A DNA stretch of 64,000 nt from Ciona savignyi (taxonomy: Eukaryota; Chordata; Ascidiacea; Phlebobranchia; Cionidae): NCBI GenBank assembly GCA_000149265.1, contig CH003129.1, positions 315,011-379,010 on the forward strand, written 5' to 3'. How positions within the stretch are numbered: the stretch's first letter is position 1; each line of letters starts with the position of its first letter. Position numbers and translations under genes: made by a program. Positions 13,369-25,074 of the stretch are shown one piece after another. The notes beneath the pieces were generated by a model. That model made no database searches. It worked only from the letters and a program-made list of their open reading frames with translations, and was not told the DNA's origin.

Positions 13369-13871
13369 ATGTTACAATGCAGCCTTCAAATTGAATTTCC
13401 GTAACATAGGCTGCTTGTAACGTGGGCACAGTCAAATATACTCGCTTGCTTCCTCGAAGTGGTATATATTTGTAAAGCAAAAGCGGTTTTCTGTAAATAA
13501 AAATCGACTTAACAAACTCATTAAAAAACCATTCTTACCGAACTGTGCGTGATCCCAATCTAATTGTTTTACATAAATTTAAATTTGCATAAATATATCG
13601 TAATGCTCTGCGAAGAAATAAAGAAAGGAAATCTGTTTAATAAACAAATACTATAACCGTTAACAAATACTATAAAACTAAAGACTCATTTGGCTTACAA
13701 CTGAAATATAATAAGGAACTTAGAGGTCGAGTATTTAAAGAAGGAAAAAACATCGATTGCCAATTAGCTTGCGCGTCTTATCGCACAACTTAAGGAAGCC
13801 GGAATGTAAATACATTAAGGAACGTAAAAGGCGCGAACAAATTAAAGAACAGTGAAGAAAAAATGTATACA
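13369..13871 (-). repeat. BEL-1 3' LTR
   Basis: About 502 bases, starting ATGTTACAATGCAGCC and ending AAATGTATACA on the + strand. Same as 28375-28897 apart from six substitutions and a missing 20 bases. Confidence 0.9.
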
Positions 13872-13952
13872 CACTCCCCCCCAAATTGCGTAAACCGCAA
13901 TTTCATAAGTTTTTAATAAATTTTTATCTCCAATATATTTTTCTTAAAGTGT

Positions 13953-16031
13953 TTATAATGGGCATGGTTTGTCCTCACATGGCGTCTCTTCGTCTCGATT
14001 CTCCGCAGGAACGATGATGCAAAGTTTATGTATAGGTCGGATCAGTTCGCTTTTGGCGGTCTTGACCGTTACGTTTCTTACGAAACCATGCTTGTCTGGG
14101 TATACGGTAATTATTCGTCCCATAATCCATTGAGAGCGCGGTGTGGTGTTGTCGACCAAAAGGACGATATCGTTTAGCTTAAAATTGTCCCGAGGCATGT
14201 GCCATTTCTGCCTTGCGATGATTGTACGCAAGTACTCTTTTGACCATCGAGACCAAAATTGGTCTGCTAAATATTGAACGTGCTTCCACCGTCGTTTCGT
14301 AAAACAGACATTTTCGCTGGTTAAAGTTGGTGGTAGTTCTGGTGCAGCGTTGATCTTTAAGAGGTGGTTTGGTGTCAATGGTGTATAATTGTCGGTACTC
14401 ATAACAACTGGTGTTAGTGGCCTAGAGTTCAGAATGTTCTCGGCCTCTAGTAGAAATGTGTGCAGTTGGTCGTCGGTTAGCTTGCGTTCACCTGAAAGAG
14501 AAAGGAGTATCTTACGGACGGATCTCACCATCCTTTCCCATGCTCCACCCATGTGACTAGCAGTCGGCGAGTTAAACGACCAGCCGATTTCTCTTTGTTG
14601 GAAATAATCTGTTAGGTGATGACGATTCCAGTTTTGCATGGCTTCACGGAGAAGATTTTCAGCTCCGACCAGATTCGTTCCGTTATCCGAGTACATGTGT
14701 ATAATTGGACCTCTCCTCGATATGAATCGACGGAAAGCATTAATAAATGCATCCGTGCTTAAGTCTACGGCCATTTCTAAATGAACCGCTCTTGTGGTCA
14801 TGCAGGTAAACAAACACCCATACCTTTTAACGTCGCTGCGTCGCTGGCGAACAACCAGCGGCCCGAAATAATCCACTCCACTGTATGCAAATGGATGCGT
14901 GTTCATTTCGAGGCGAAACTTAGGAAGTGGTGCCATGATTTGCTGTCCAGGCTTTGCGTCTCGGCGTCGACAAACCAGACAGTTCCTTAACACTCGTCGA
15001 ACTGCGACGAAGATTTTCACAATCCAAACATGCTGACTTAGCATGTTCACCGTGTGATTAACCCCAGAGTGTCCACTCTGTTCATGGTCATGTTGGATCA
15101 TTAAATCTGTTAATTTTGACAAGTGTGGCATAATAATTGGATGACGGGCGTTAAAGCTAATATCGGCCTTTTCGAGGCGACCACAAACTCGTAATATCCC
15201 ATCACTGATGAAAGGATTAAGCTTAAAAATAGGTGATACCTTCGAAGCCTTAGGGGAAACTTGTTCCTTGCTGAGACCAATCATCCATTGTGAGAAGTGC
15301 TGTCGTTGTTCATATTTAATCAGCTGATTTTCTGCATTCTGCAAATCGGCGAGAGATAGATGCGTCGTTATCGGTTTCTCTTTCTTGGTCTGCTTTGCCT
15401 TCGTACTCCGGCTATTCAGGTATTGCGTGAATCGGAGTAACCATGCAGTTGCCTTGCGCAGTCGATGCAACGATGAAAAATTACCCATTAATCTATCCAC
15501 TACAGATGTGCTCTCGGTGACGTGAAATACCTTAATCGGAAGCTTCCATTGAGTGGTAATATCTTCGTCCGCCATGTCGACTTTCATAAAAATGTTCTCC
15601 GGCCAATTATCTGGATCACGTTGCAAGAAATCTGGACCTTCGAACCAACGTTGACTTTTTATCAGCACACTGGCGGTGGCACCTCTAGAAACGTAATCAG
15701 CAGGGTTTTGCTTAGTGGGAACGTACCTCCAATTCCTAGTGCATGTTTGTCTTCTGATCAAGGTGAGTCGTCGACTAACAAATAGTGGGAAACGCTTTCG
15801 CTCGTTGTGTATGCTTTGTAGCACGATCGAAGAGTCTGACCAAAATACGGATGGACGTAATTGCAGGTCTAGCTCGCGAGAGAGATTTTTATCCATTTTT
15901 ACAGCGGTAACTGCTGCCATCAACTCCAAACGTGGAATCGATTCCTCACCTGATGGCGCCAAGTAGGATTTCGCCATCAGTAAGGTACACGAAGGCTTGC
16001 TACCAAATTTGGCTGTGCGCATATAACACAC
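13953..16031 (-). CDS. pol: BEL-1 RNase H and integrase
   Basis: A 692-codon frame. It starts with an RNase H-like segment (PRLELMAAV, FWSDSSIVL, YVPTKQNPADYVSRG). An HHCC zinc-binding region follows (HDHEQSGHSG, NCLVCRR), then the DDE core (VDYFGP, YSDNGTNLVG, MGGAWERMVRS) and the C-terminal region with WPRDNFKLND-type beta strands. All three catalytic acidic residues are present. The stop is 82 bases from the 3' LTR. Confidence 0.9.
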   Translation of the reverse strand: MCYMRTAKFGSKPSCTLLMAKSYLAPSGEESIPRLELMAAVTAVKMDKNLSRELDLQLRPSVFWSDSSIVLQSIHNERKRFPLFVSRRLTLIRRQTCTRNWRYVPTKQNPADYVSRGATASVLIKSQRWFEGPDFLQRDPDNWPENIFMKVDMADEDITTQWKLPIKVFHVTESTSVVDRLMGNFSSLHRLRKATAWLLRFTQYLNSRSTKAKQTKKEKPITTHLSLADLQNAENQLIKYEQRQHFSQWMIGLSKEQVSPKASKVSPIFKLNPFISDGILRVCGRLEKADISFNARHPIIMPHLSKLTDLMIQHDHEQSGHSGVNHTVNMLSQHVWIVKIFVAVRRVLRNCLVCRRRDAKPGQQIMAPLPKFRLEMNTHPFAYSGVDYFGPLVVRQRRSDVKRYGCLFTCMTTRAVHLEMAVDLSTDAFINAFRRFISRRGPIIHMYSDNGTNLVGAENLLREAMQNWNRHHLTDYFQQREIGWSFNSPTASHMGGAWERMVRSVRKILLSLSGERKLTDDQLHTFLLEAENILNSRPLTPVVMSTDNYTPLTPNHLLKINAAPELPPTLTSENVCFTKRRWKHVQYLADQFWSRWSKEYLRTIIARQKWHMPRDNFKLNDIVLLVDNTTPRSQWIMGRIITVYPDKHGFVRNVTVKTAKSELIRPIHKLCIIVPAENRDEETPCEDKPCPL

Positions 16032-16075
16032 AGCCCCATAGGCAACCTTTGAAGCATCAACGAAGTATAGTGCAT

Positions 16076-17119
16076 TTAATGCTGTTGTAAGTCGTTAGAA
16101 TGGTCCAAACCCATGCTTCGCGGTACTGACACGGAGCGCAGGCTGGGCAAACTGTCCAACCAGGTTTCCCACCTTGTACAATCGCTCTCCGGCATGCGGT
16201 CATCCCACTCCAGTTCTTGGTGACATAGACTTCTAAAAATAAGTCGAGCTTCTAACGTTATAGGTGCAACGAAGCCTAGAGGATCAAAAAGCGAGTTGAC
16301 GGTCGATAGCATTCCGCGTTTCGAGGACGGTTTGTTGGGTAATGAAGCAGTAAATTTAAATTGATCCGATTGTACGTCCCACGTAATTCCAAGCACCTTT
16401 TCTTGTACATTATCGTTCGCTGATACCACTTTCACCGATTTCGCCCGATCCTCGATGTTAACGGAATTGACTATTTCCGCGCTATTTGAAAGCCACTTGG
16501 TCAATCTAAAGCCAGCTTCAGACAGGAGTTTTTGCAACTCTTTAACCACTCGAATGCCAACATCGACACTTGGAACAGACACCAAGCAGTCGTCAACATA
16601 AAAATTTCGTTCCACGATGCTTGTTACGTAGGATTCGTACTGACCGCCGAAGTCTATGGCAGACTGACCGAGACAGAATGCTGCACATGATGGAGAGGAC
16701 GTTGCACCGAATAGATGAACGGTCATTCTGTGTGGTTTGGGTTCAACTGACAAATCTCCTTGTGGCCACCACAAAAATCGCAAGCAGTCTCGATCACGAG
16801 GGTCTACATTAACCTGATGGAACATAGATTCTATATCGGCAGTTATCGCTACAAAATGTTTGCGAAAACGAGTTAATACTCCAACCAAGTTATTAACTAG
16901 GTCTGGACCTTGCATTAGCACTTGATTTAAAGAAGTACCTTTATATTGGGCTGTGCAGTCGAATACAATCCGCAGTTTGTCCGGCTTGCGTGGGTTGAAA
17001 ACTGGCGTGATGGGGCAAGGTACCACAGGCGTCGCGAAGTGCTAAATGAGCTCGCTGTGGTATTTCTTCGGCGTATCCATTTTTCAACAGATTGTTCATT
17101 TCTAGAACGGTACCTATTG
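16076..17119 (-). pseudogene. pol: BEL-1 reverse transcriptase
   Basis: After the hAT insertion the frame resumes with EMNNLLKNGYAEEIPQ. It is shifted in the stretch before the RT (about 16995-17035), then open from 17026 to 16076. Motifs include VFNPRKPDKLRIVFDC, FGATSSPS and the catalytic NFYVDD. A further shift lies near 16080, before RNase H. Confidence 0.85.
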
Positions 17120-18531
17120 CCTTAGTTCAGCGGATGTTCCAACCTTTTATTGTAATGGGCCGCATTGTCACTTGAAATAATTCAATGGGCCGCAGAACCT
17201 ATTAAATATCATTAAAAATGGCAGGGTTTGAACTAATGGTTTTGAAAGAATTTGCGAAATGTGTGGGTAAGTAGAAAATAGTTTTCGCGCGTAAGCTCTT
17301 AAAAATGTTTGGTTATGATAAATTGCCTTAAACGACCAGAACGATTTTTATTTCATAAAGCAGACAGTACCGTTTATTAGTAGTATGATAAATTGCAATA
17401 TACGTAAATCCAAAAGGGGTGTGTCGCATCTGGCCAATCATAAATAAAGGAATCAAGGTATATGAACGCATAATGGCGATTCTTGCCTTGTGATAGAAAT
17501 GCTTATTATACGCCAATAATGAAAAGTAAAGCCAAGGTAAATAAATAATGTTACGTTGAAGGAATATGTTATGTTATAAAATATGTTATATTAACGTGTT
17601 GAGGATTTATTATTAAAAGTGCGCGAAATCAGTACCGGTAATTTATATTTTTGCGATTTTGTTAAATTTTGTAATGCGCGATCCCTTAAAGGGGAACTGA
17701 AGTCAATTTTAAGAATATCTTAATAAATGGAAAAAACTACGCTGATTTCAAAAATCAAATCAGTTTCTTCCAATATTTTTTTGTTAAAGAGTTATGAGCA
17801 AAAATGCATTTCATTTTATGTTAGGGGATTTCCCGTATTACGTCATTGACGTTGTTGAGATTTCGTGCCTATATGCATTGGGTAGAAGCTGCATGGCATC
17901 GAGGAATTCCTAGGAGAGAGTGTTTCATGCGGAACGACGAAAGAAAAAAGTTTTTTTTTCAGTCCACCGACCACTTCGTCTGCTAAGTTGAGCAATGGCG
18001 TTGGTTTCATTTTATAACCTTTCTCACTACTTTTGTTTTACAGGAAAACATTTAAAATATTTGATTGACCTTCGTTCAATAGATTGCGAATAAAGGATGT
18101 CTGTGAGTACATTTATATACCGTAAATCATAGCATAGGCCTGTGTACGGTTACTTTAGTTCGTAGGGAGAAATACCAAAAATGTTTACTTTAGTTACAGC
18201 TAGGCCTGTGGTATATGTTAGTAAATTTGGCTTACGCAATAGCCTACTAGCCTATTCAGTTAGCATACAGCATAGACCTAATCAAACAGAGTGTTTTGTT
18301 AACAGTGGTTTTATTTTAGTCTTCAGTTGTTGTCAAGTTGGAAGACAGTTTAGATAGTGAAGATGATTTTCAAACCGCACCTCCTTGTTCAAGATCCAGA
18401 AAATCTAGAAAAACAATATGCGGTATGATGAATATAAAGGCAGCAGTTAGTAAACTGTTATTCACAGATTAAGTACCGGTAATATATCGATACTGGTGCA
18501 ATGTACAACGACCCCGTGGTTGACTAGTTGG

Positions 18532-18632
18532 GTTAGGATTAGTGTTCAGGTAGAGATTAGCGTTAAGGTTGGGGTTAGAGTTGAGATTAGTGTTGGGGTT
18601 GAGATTATCGTTAGAGCTTAGAGTTAGTTTTC
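18532..18632 (+). repeat. Degenerate GGTTAG/GAGATTAG repeat
   Basis: About 100 bases of imperfect TTAGGG-like hexamers and heptamers (GTTAGGATTAG, GGTTGGGGTTAGAG). It looks like a decayed interstitial telomere-like tract or a simple minisatellite. Confidence 0.5.
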
Positions 18633-18646
18633 ACACAAATAGTGTA

Positions 18647-18732
18647 TAGGATAGGATAGAAAATATATTCATGTTTATCCCTGTGAATTGGAAAACCAAG
18701 GGAATTAACACATGGGCAATCGTCAGATCATA
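18647..18732 (-). repeat. SINE tail fragment
   Basis: Reverse tail TAGGATAGGATA with about 75 bases of SINE body, 5' truncated. Confidence 0.7.
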
Positions 18733-21700
18733 TTGTAGTAGCATTTTTCTATATAGTACCGATAAGTTGTTTTTTTTTGTATGTCAAATGTTTAAATTTA
18801 TTTTTTATTTCCTATTAAGAAAAAGGTCCTGAGGATAATATTAAAGAAATTTGACATTTTAATAATTTGGAAGAAGCACTACATTGGGTTGCTTCTTTTG
18901 AAGCTGAAAACTGCTACAGATTTGTAACAGTTCAGACAACCAAATTTCAAAAAGAAGGTAACTTGTATAAAGGTATTGCGACCAAATCTCTATTTGGTGA
19001 CATTATAATAGAATTAATTTCTTTAAAATAGCTGTTCTAGTTTTATTGATGCAACAAAATAAAGGTGAAGTAAGTACCCTACGACAAAAAGTTTATATTC
19101 ATTAAGGATTTAAAGGACGACTGCCGCTTTGATGATGCTTTAACTAATCTCCCATGTAAACTGCCACCAATTTACTACTGGTTTTAAATATTTTTAAATT
19201 TTGTGCCCCTCTGAATATGATGATGCCCATAACTGGTATATATTTTTTTTTTCGTTCTAGGCGTTAATTAGAAGTTTACACATATTTAACATTATAGATT
19301 TCCCAAAAAAGTTTAGACGTTGGGAGTTGACAAGCCATTTTTCAAATGGAAGTTGGAAGGAATATGTTCCATACACTCCTCTTAGCGGATCAAAAGTTCT
19401 GCGTTGTCATCATGGACCAGATAGACATAAAGCTTTTAAACCGAAACAAAAAGCCGAAAGAGAGTTGGTAATATAACCTAATTAATCTTCTATATTAAAT
19501 AAATCATTGCATTGTAATATGGTACTGTACTTATGTTTTAACCAACGCCAGATCCCAGTAGTCTTTACAGGGTTCAGAACTTCCCTTTTTACAAAAAAAA
19601 ATGCTCTCTGGACAAAAAGTTGTGCTTGCTTTGTTCACGAAACTCCTACTATTTTGTTCTAGATCCGCCAGAGGTTTCAACTATGCTAGACTAATATTAA
19701 ATTTTTACACTAGAAAGAAAAGGATGATCATACAGAAGCTATTTCTGTCATGCGTGCCATGTATCAACCTACTAAAAAGTTGGACTGTCACGCCCGAATA
19801 ACAATGCATCAAAGGATGTACTATCCTAATTTCAAGGTGAGATTAAAGAATATGTTCAACAGACTCTAACCGTTTACTTGTGAATCCTTAGCAAGGCATC
19901 CCCACTCAAATCAGTAATCAGGCAGATAACTCATGAACACGAAGGAAAATTTATTTTGATTTGATTTTTAGCTTGCAGCTGATTCGACTAAAAACAGCAG
20001 GACCAAAGCAATTTTGGATTTAAAACTTGCAGCTGATACCGGGAATAAAGTAATTGATGCAAAGGTGCTTATATTTCTCAACTATTCCAATGCGAAAAAC
20101 CACACTAATCACGTATTGGGAGGGCAAGATGGTATATCTCAGACCATGGATAAACGAATTGCACAACTGATTAACAATTATGTTATGGAAGGAATTAAAA
20201 ACGTCGACGAAATGCGACGTATATTAAAATTAAAAGTACAAACTGATAGCACACTGTTCCCAGAAGGAAAATCTGTAAATATTGAAAACCGGCGATATTT
20301 TCCGGAACGAAAAAAAATTTATACCAAAATGAATCACCAAAACATAAAAAATCGCTTTAGTAAATTGGACCAAGTTAATGTGGAACATATGGTAGAAGAG
20401 TACCAAGCGAAGCATGCTGATAATAGCGTTTATTTCAGGCCACATATAAAAAATACCCTGTACAATATAGATGTTATCAACAGCAATATCCCCAAAAAAA
20501 GGAATCAATGCATTTGAGGAGGTGTTTACTAGTGAGTGGTAAATTAGAAAGATATTTATTTACTTTGCACAATTCTACAATATAAAGCGACCGATGATAT
20601 TACACTAGTAACTCCGGTTTATAGTAATTTTACAGCTAAACAGTAAAACTTTAATGCCATGGTTTGGATTTTTACGGAAACAAATTTCATAATAATGTAA
20701 CAATTTTGTGTTATCGTATAAAAGTACTAATATAATATGTCTATCATTTAGATTGTTCGGTACTCTTGTGCGATTTTCATCGTAAACAAGCATGGAAACG
20801 GTGGATTGCTAAGGGAGAAAACTGCATGTCCGAACACAGCGCTGAATGTATGGAAGCTCTTAACATGGTTGCTGATGCAAGAGACACCAAGGAATTTGAA
20901 TCTGCGCTGGAGTCATTAAAATTGTCAGAGCTGTGGCAAAACCAGAAATTTAAAAACTATATTTCAAAAATATGGTTGCCGGTGAAAGAGGTATAAAAAC
21001 CTATTTATTATAGCCATTAAAATAAAATATAAATACATATATTAGTAATTATTTTTTAACCATTTCAAGTTTTAACTAACATTTGTTTGTTTTATAATGT
21101 ATACAAACTAAACTAATTTGATGTGAGCTCTCGTAACGTAACTATTTTTTTTAGCGTTGGATTTGGGGGTTTAAAAAGTACCACTTTAAATATACCGTGT
21201 CCACGACAACCAACGCTGTTAAAAGGTACCCTAATCCTGTTTTTCTTCTGCAAACTTTGAGTAAATAATGTTTTGCTGCTGCATCTGCTAGAGCTAAGTG
21301 CATTGCCCAAGTACAACATCTTACTGTAAACTTATACCAATTTGACAGTACTTGTGTTTTTATTACATGCAATATTTTAGTATCAATTTTAATCAAATTG
21401 CAAAAAAATCAAGTTTGAATGATGGTTTTAATAGCAAATTACCTAGTTTTGTTTCAGGCAAAACCGAGATCTCTTAAAGAACGTTTTTTGTCAAAAAACA
21501 ACAAATCATTCTCTGGGCTCTTATCTTCGTTAATGGAGGTTTATATTCCTGCTCGCCAATCTCGGTAATATTGAATAATTGTTTGTTCTTTCTTTTGTAA
21601 AATTCCAGTCTTGTAATATTTTGTACTAAGATGTTTTTTTAGGTATATTAAAGAAAATAGAGGAATGTCCTCATTAGTGAAGAAATTTTCTGACACTATC

Positions 21701-22440
21701 CCATCGTATCTTAAAGAAAGACCAAATTGGTTTATTACTCATATGATGTCAACTCTCGAGTCTTGTAAACACATTCCCACACGACATGCATCAATGTTAT
21801 CTGAAGATGGAATGTTCACATTTTTCAGTGAATCGAAAATGTACTTCTGGAGGGAATATATTTGTGCCAGGGTAACATGCACACTCTTCATAAGTGTTAG
21901 CACTTCAAAAGTCCAAAAGTGATGTGTTTGTCATGCTATCCTTGTGGTAGCGGCGCGACTTGTATTGTGCCAGAGACAAAGATTGCACCTAAAGCAACCA
22001 CTATGTGGTAGCACCTGGCAGACTGGGCTTAAGTAGAATTTAGTAGCGAAGAGTTCTGTAATAAAAACTCTAACGACATATTGAGAGAGCCTCCTGGGCA
22101 TGTTGGAATCTCTTTAACACTCTTTTTAAAACATTCATGTTCATTATTATAATTTTAAGGTAACAAAGTTCCGAAGAATAGTGATAGCATTTTCCATGTG
22201 GTACACAGTTCACATTCACAATATTAATTTTTTGGTCTGCCTGCCTCCCTCTCATTTCCTCCCCTGTCTTCCTTCCACCTTCTCCAGTCAAACAATTTTT
22301 TTTTGTTAAGCCATCTGTAATGTTAATGCATAATTGACAGACAAAACCGAAATAAGGATACAATTTGGAAATATTGCACTTACATAGCACCTTTGGGTAT
22401 TGTCCCCTGTCTGAAAAAATGAAATCTTGAATTATTTATT

Positions 22441-22732
22441 AGGATAGGATATTCATCTTTATCCCCGTGAATGGGAAAACCAAGGGGGTTAACACACGGG
22501 CAATCGTCAGGTCACCTGCACCCATTGTCGGGTTACCGGAGCTATTGCAGTGTTTTGAATATGATAGACACGTTCCTTCAATTTGGTAGAACTCATTAAT
22601 CCGCTGGGTTCATGCAATGTCCATAAAATGCCTTGCCCAAGGGCACAACCAACTAGCTAGCGACCAGTTTCGCACCTGCAACCTTTCGATTGAAAGGCGA
22701 CACACTTAACCGTTAGACTAACGGACCGGACG
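22441..22732 (-). repeat. tRNA-derived SINE, full length
   Basis: Full copy from the TATCC tail to the tRNA-like head, which reads GCGACACACTTAACCGTTAG on the + strand. Confidence 0.8.
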
Positions 22733-24356
22733 AATTATTATGGTAGTCCCATTGAACTTCGCAAACAAAAGCAAAAGAAAATTTTGGGCTAGGAAAAATT
22801 GCTTGAAATTTCTGGGACCAATAGCATAAGGCAATGTGTAAAACTCATATTGAATGCCTTTAAAACAGATCAGTATACGTCCACTGTGATGTCATAAACT
22901 ATGACTGTAAACTTGCAATGGCAGCAATTTGGAACTTTATTAGAAAAGTAGTATATTATACAAAAGAAATCAGTCAAGACTTGAAATTGGTAAAAATAAT
23001 TAAGGGGACCATCATACACGTTTAGCTGCGGACCTACAAGGTCCATAAACCATCACACTGATTTGTTAATAAATGCAAGTAAAACATTTTTTGCCTACTT
23101 TCTAATTTTGCATTAAGGATAGAATATTAGTGTGGCTCACGGAATCTGCAAAAAAATTTTAAGATGGTCACCAAGACAAAAAGGTTGGGAACCACTGCTT
23201 TAAAAGGTAATATTTATTCAAAAGAAAGTTTAAAGAAATCCCTCCTGGCAAAAAAAATAATTACCTTTTTTTCATTGAATGCCCTTATAGACAGGAACAG
23301 CGAACAGGGCTTTTTTACTTGATTACTGTAAAGAGAAAAAATTGCAAAATAAATAAAAGCCTCTTAATGTTAAACTTACTTTATATTTGGCCCCTTTTTA
23401 AGGACGGCAGCAGCTCCAATAATTATGGAGCTACTGCCGCGTACAGATATGTTTTCATTTATTTCCATCTCTGTAAAAATAATACTGTTAACTAAAGATT
23501 AGGGTTATTTAAATAAAACTACGCTCAACTTACCAACACGTTGTCGGTGCACTGCAGAAGTGCAGATGGCGTTGTAAAAATTTAGCCTCCAAAAAGAAAC
23601 TTTTTTCTTTTTGTCGTTCCGCATGAAACACTCTCTCCTAGGAATTCCTCGATGCCATGCAGCTTCTACCTATGCATTGTATACAATCATGTGCCAGTTT
23701 AGAGGTGAATTAGTAACAGAAGCGCCTGCAGGAGCGTTTTATTTTCGTTTTTTTTATGGAGACTTAGCATAACACTTGTCATATAGCCTTACTGAACCAA
23801 TGTACATGGTGACATCTTACTTTAAGCCCGGTCATTAAGGCCTGCACGGTCCTGGACCTAAGCTGAATGCTGAGGTATACAGGTCTCGTATTTAAATGAC
23901 TTTAGAATAATAAGTCTTAGCAATTTATATCATAAATCATAAAAGTGAAGACAGAACAAGAAAACTATAACAGAATGCATTAAACTGTAACTGCCAGCAA
24001 TTTATATAAATAAACCAGCCATCAATCAAAGATTAGACTATGCGGTGGGAACAGCCTATTTCTTTCATGGTTTACATTGGCTGTTTGTATAATGTTTTGC
24101 TGTTGCGTATGTGGTGCATTTAATGTCTGCTGCTATTGAAACTGAGCATTAGCCTACTGGTTGAGAATACCACTTATTGCATAAACCAGTTAATCCACAG
24201 TTGAGTAGCCAATGTGTAGTATGACAATAAGTACACAGCAAGCACTCAGATAAGTAAGTGAAGAATATATATAATAGATCTGTACTTAACTACCCAAATA
24301 AGTTAATAAGAATATACCACTTTTCCAATTTAGTTCTTTTTATTAGATATTGTAAA

Positions 24357-24761
24357 ATGCCTAAAGTTAAGCCACTGAGAAGGAAGGAAGAGTGATTGGA
24401 GCATATTGTTTTGCTCCGGGATGTACAAATTCCTATTACAGCACACAAAATTCCAATCCACCTGTGCTCTTCCATCGATTTCCTCACAACGACAAAAAAC
24501 AGATGAAGCAATGGATACAACAATGCAAGCGTTCTAAAACTACCTGGAAAAAGAACCGCAGTGTGTAGTGCACATATTTGTGACAAGGATTATCATAGTA
24601 AAATTGTATTTGACTCCAATGGAGTGGCCAAGATGATGAAAACGAACCACTTGGTGAAAAATACAGTTCCAACAGTTTTTAATTTTTCTGATTATGATTT
24701 TAAACATAGTGATCAACCCAGTACATCAAGTGCAACTTCAAGAACTTCTTTATCCAAGTAG
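24357..24761 (+). pseudogene. THAP-domain protein, frameshifted
   Basis: After an ATG at 24357 the frame breaks, then reads YCFAPGCTNSYY, LFHRFPHNDKKQMKQW, CKR and, after another two-base shift near 24560, VCSAHI, DYHS and TVPTVF. This is the C2CH order C-x4-C-x(n)-C-x2-H plus the conserved Pro-Thr-Val-Phe of THAP domains. A stop follows at 24761, leaving no catalytic domain. THAP domains are the DNA-binding part of several transposases. Confidence 0.72.
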
Positions 24762-24834
24762 ATAATTGAAAAATAAGGGCTTTTAGTAGTGCAAGTCCAG
24801 TGTGGTGTTATTTTGTGTACAAATGCATGTACAT

Positions 24835-25074
24835 TTATGCAGCATAAACATTCGTTGCGGTGTGTCCATAAGAATACAGTTTTTGCAACGGCACCAAGTG
24901 CATGTCAATAGGTAATGTTTCTAAATAAACATTTTCTTCTATAGGGCTTGCATCTTCAAAGATACTTTCAGACGTTTTCCTTGGTTTAAACGCATATGAC
25001 TGAATTTGTGTTATTTTATTGTGTACAATAAAACTTCTTTCATCCATGCCAGAATGCTGAAAACTGTCATCCAT
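24835..25074 (-). CDS. Small acidic ORF convergent to the THAP gene
   Basis: A 79-codon frame between the inverted arms. It contains an acidic stretch and ends Tyr-Ala-Ala. No family recognised; it may be a leftover exon of the same element or chance. Confidence 0.3.
   Translation of the reverse strand: MDDSFQHSGMDERSFIVHNKITQIQSYAFKPRKTSESIFEDASPIEENVYLETLPIDMHLVPLQKLYSYGHTATNVYAA

Larger units (their letters stand above)
18316..21922 (+). pseudogene. MULE/CARF-like transposase, exon fragments
   Basis: Fragments in order: an acidic exon (about 18317-18420), 18855-18957 (LEEALHWVASFEAENCYRF), 19259-19468 (RRWELTSHFSNGSWKEY, RCHHGP), 19715-19836, 19974-20516, 20760-20992 (CDFHRKQAWKRW, WLPVKE) and 21457-21870 (IPSYLKERPNWFITHMM). 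CDFHR-QAW-RW and the following order are typical of MULE-type transposases related to the CARF family, from memory. Stop codons and missing stretches, including much of the DDE core, indicate decay. No continuous model can be supported. Confidence 0.6.

Noticed and set aside
13193-13480. 95-codon minus-strand ORF as a separate gene
   Set aside because: It runs from the BEL-1 LTR into BEL-2 gag across an insertion junction.
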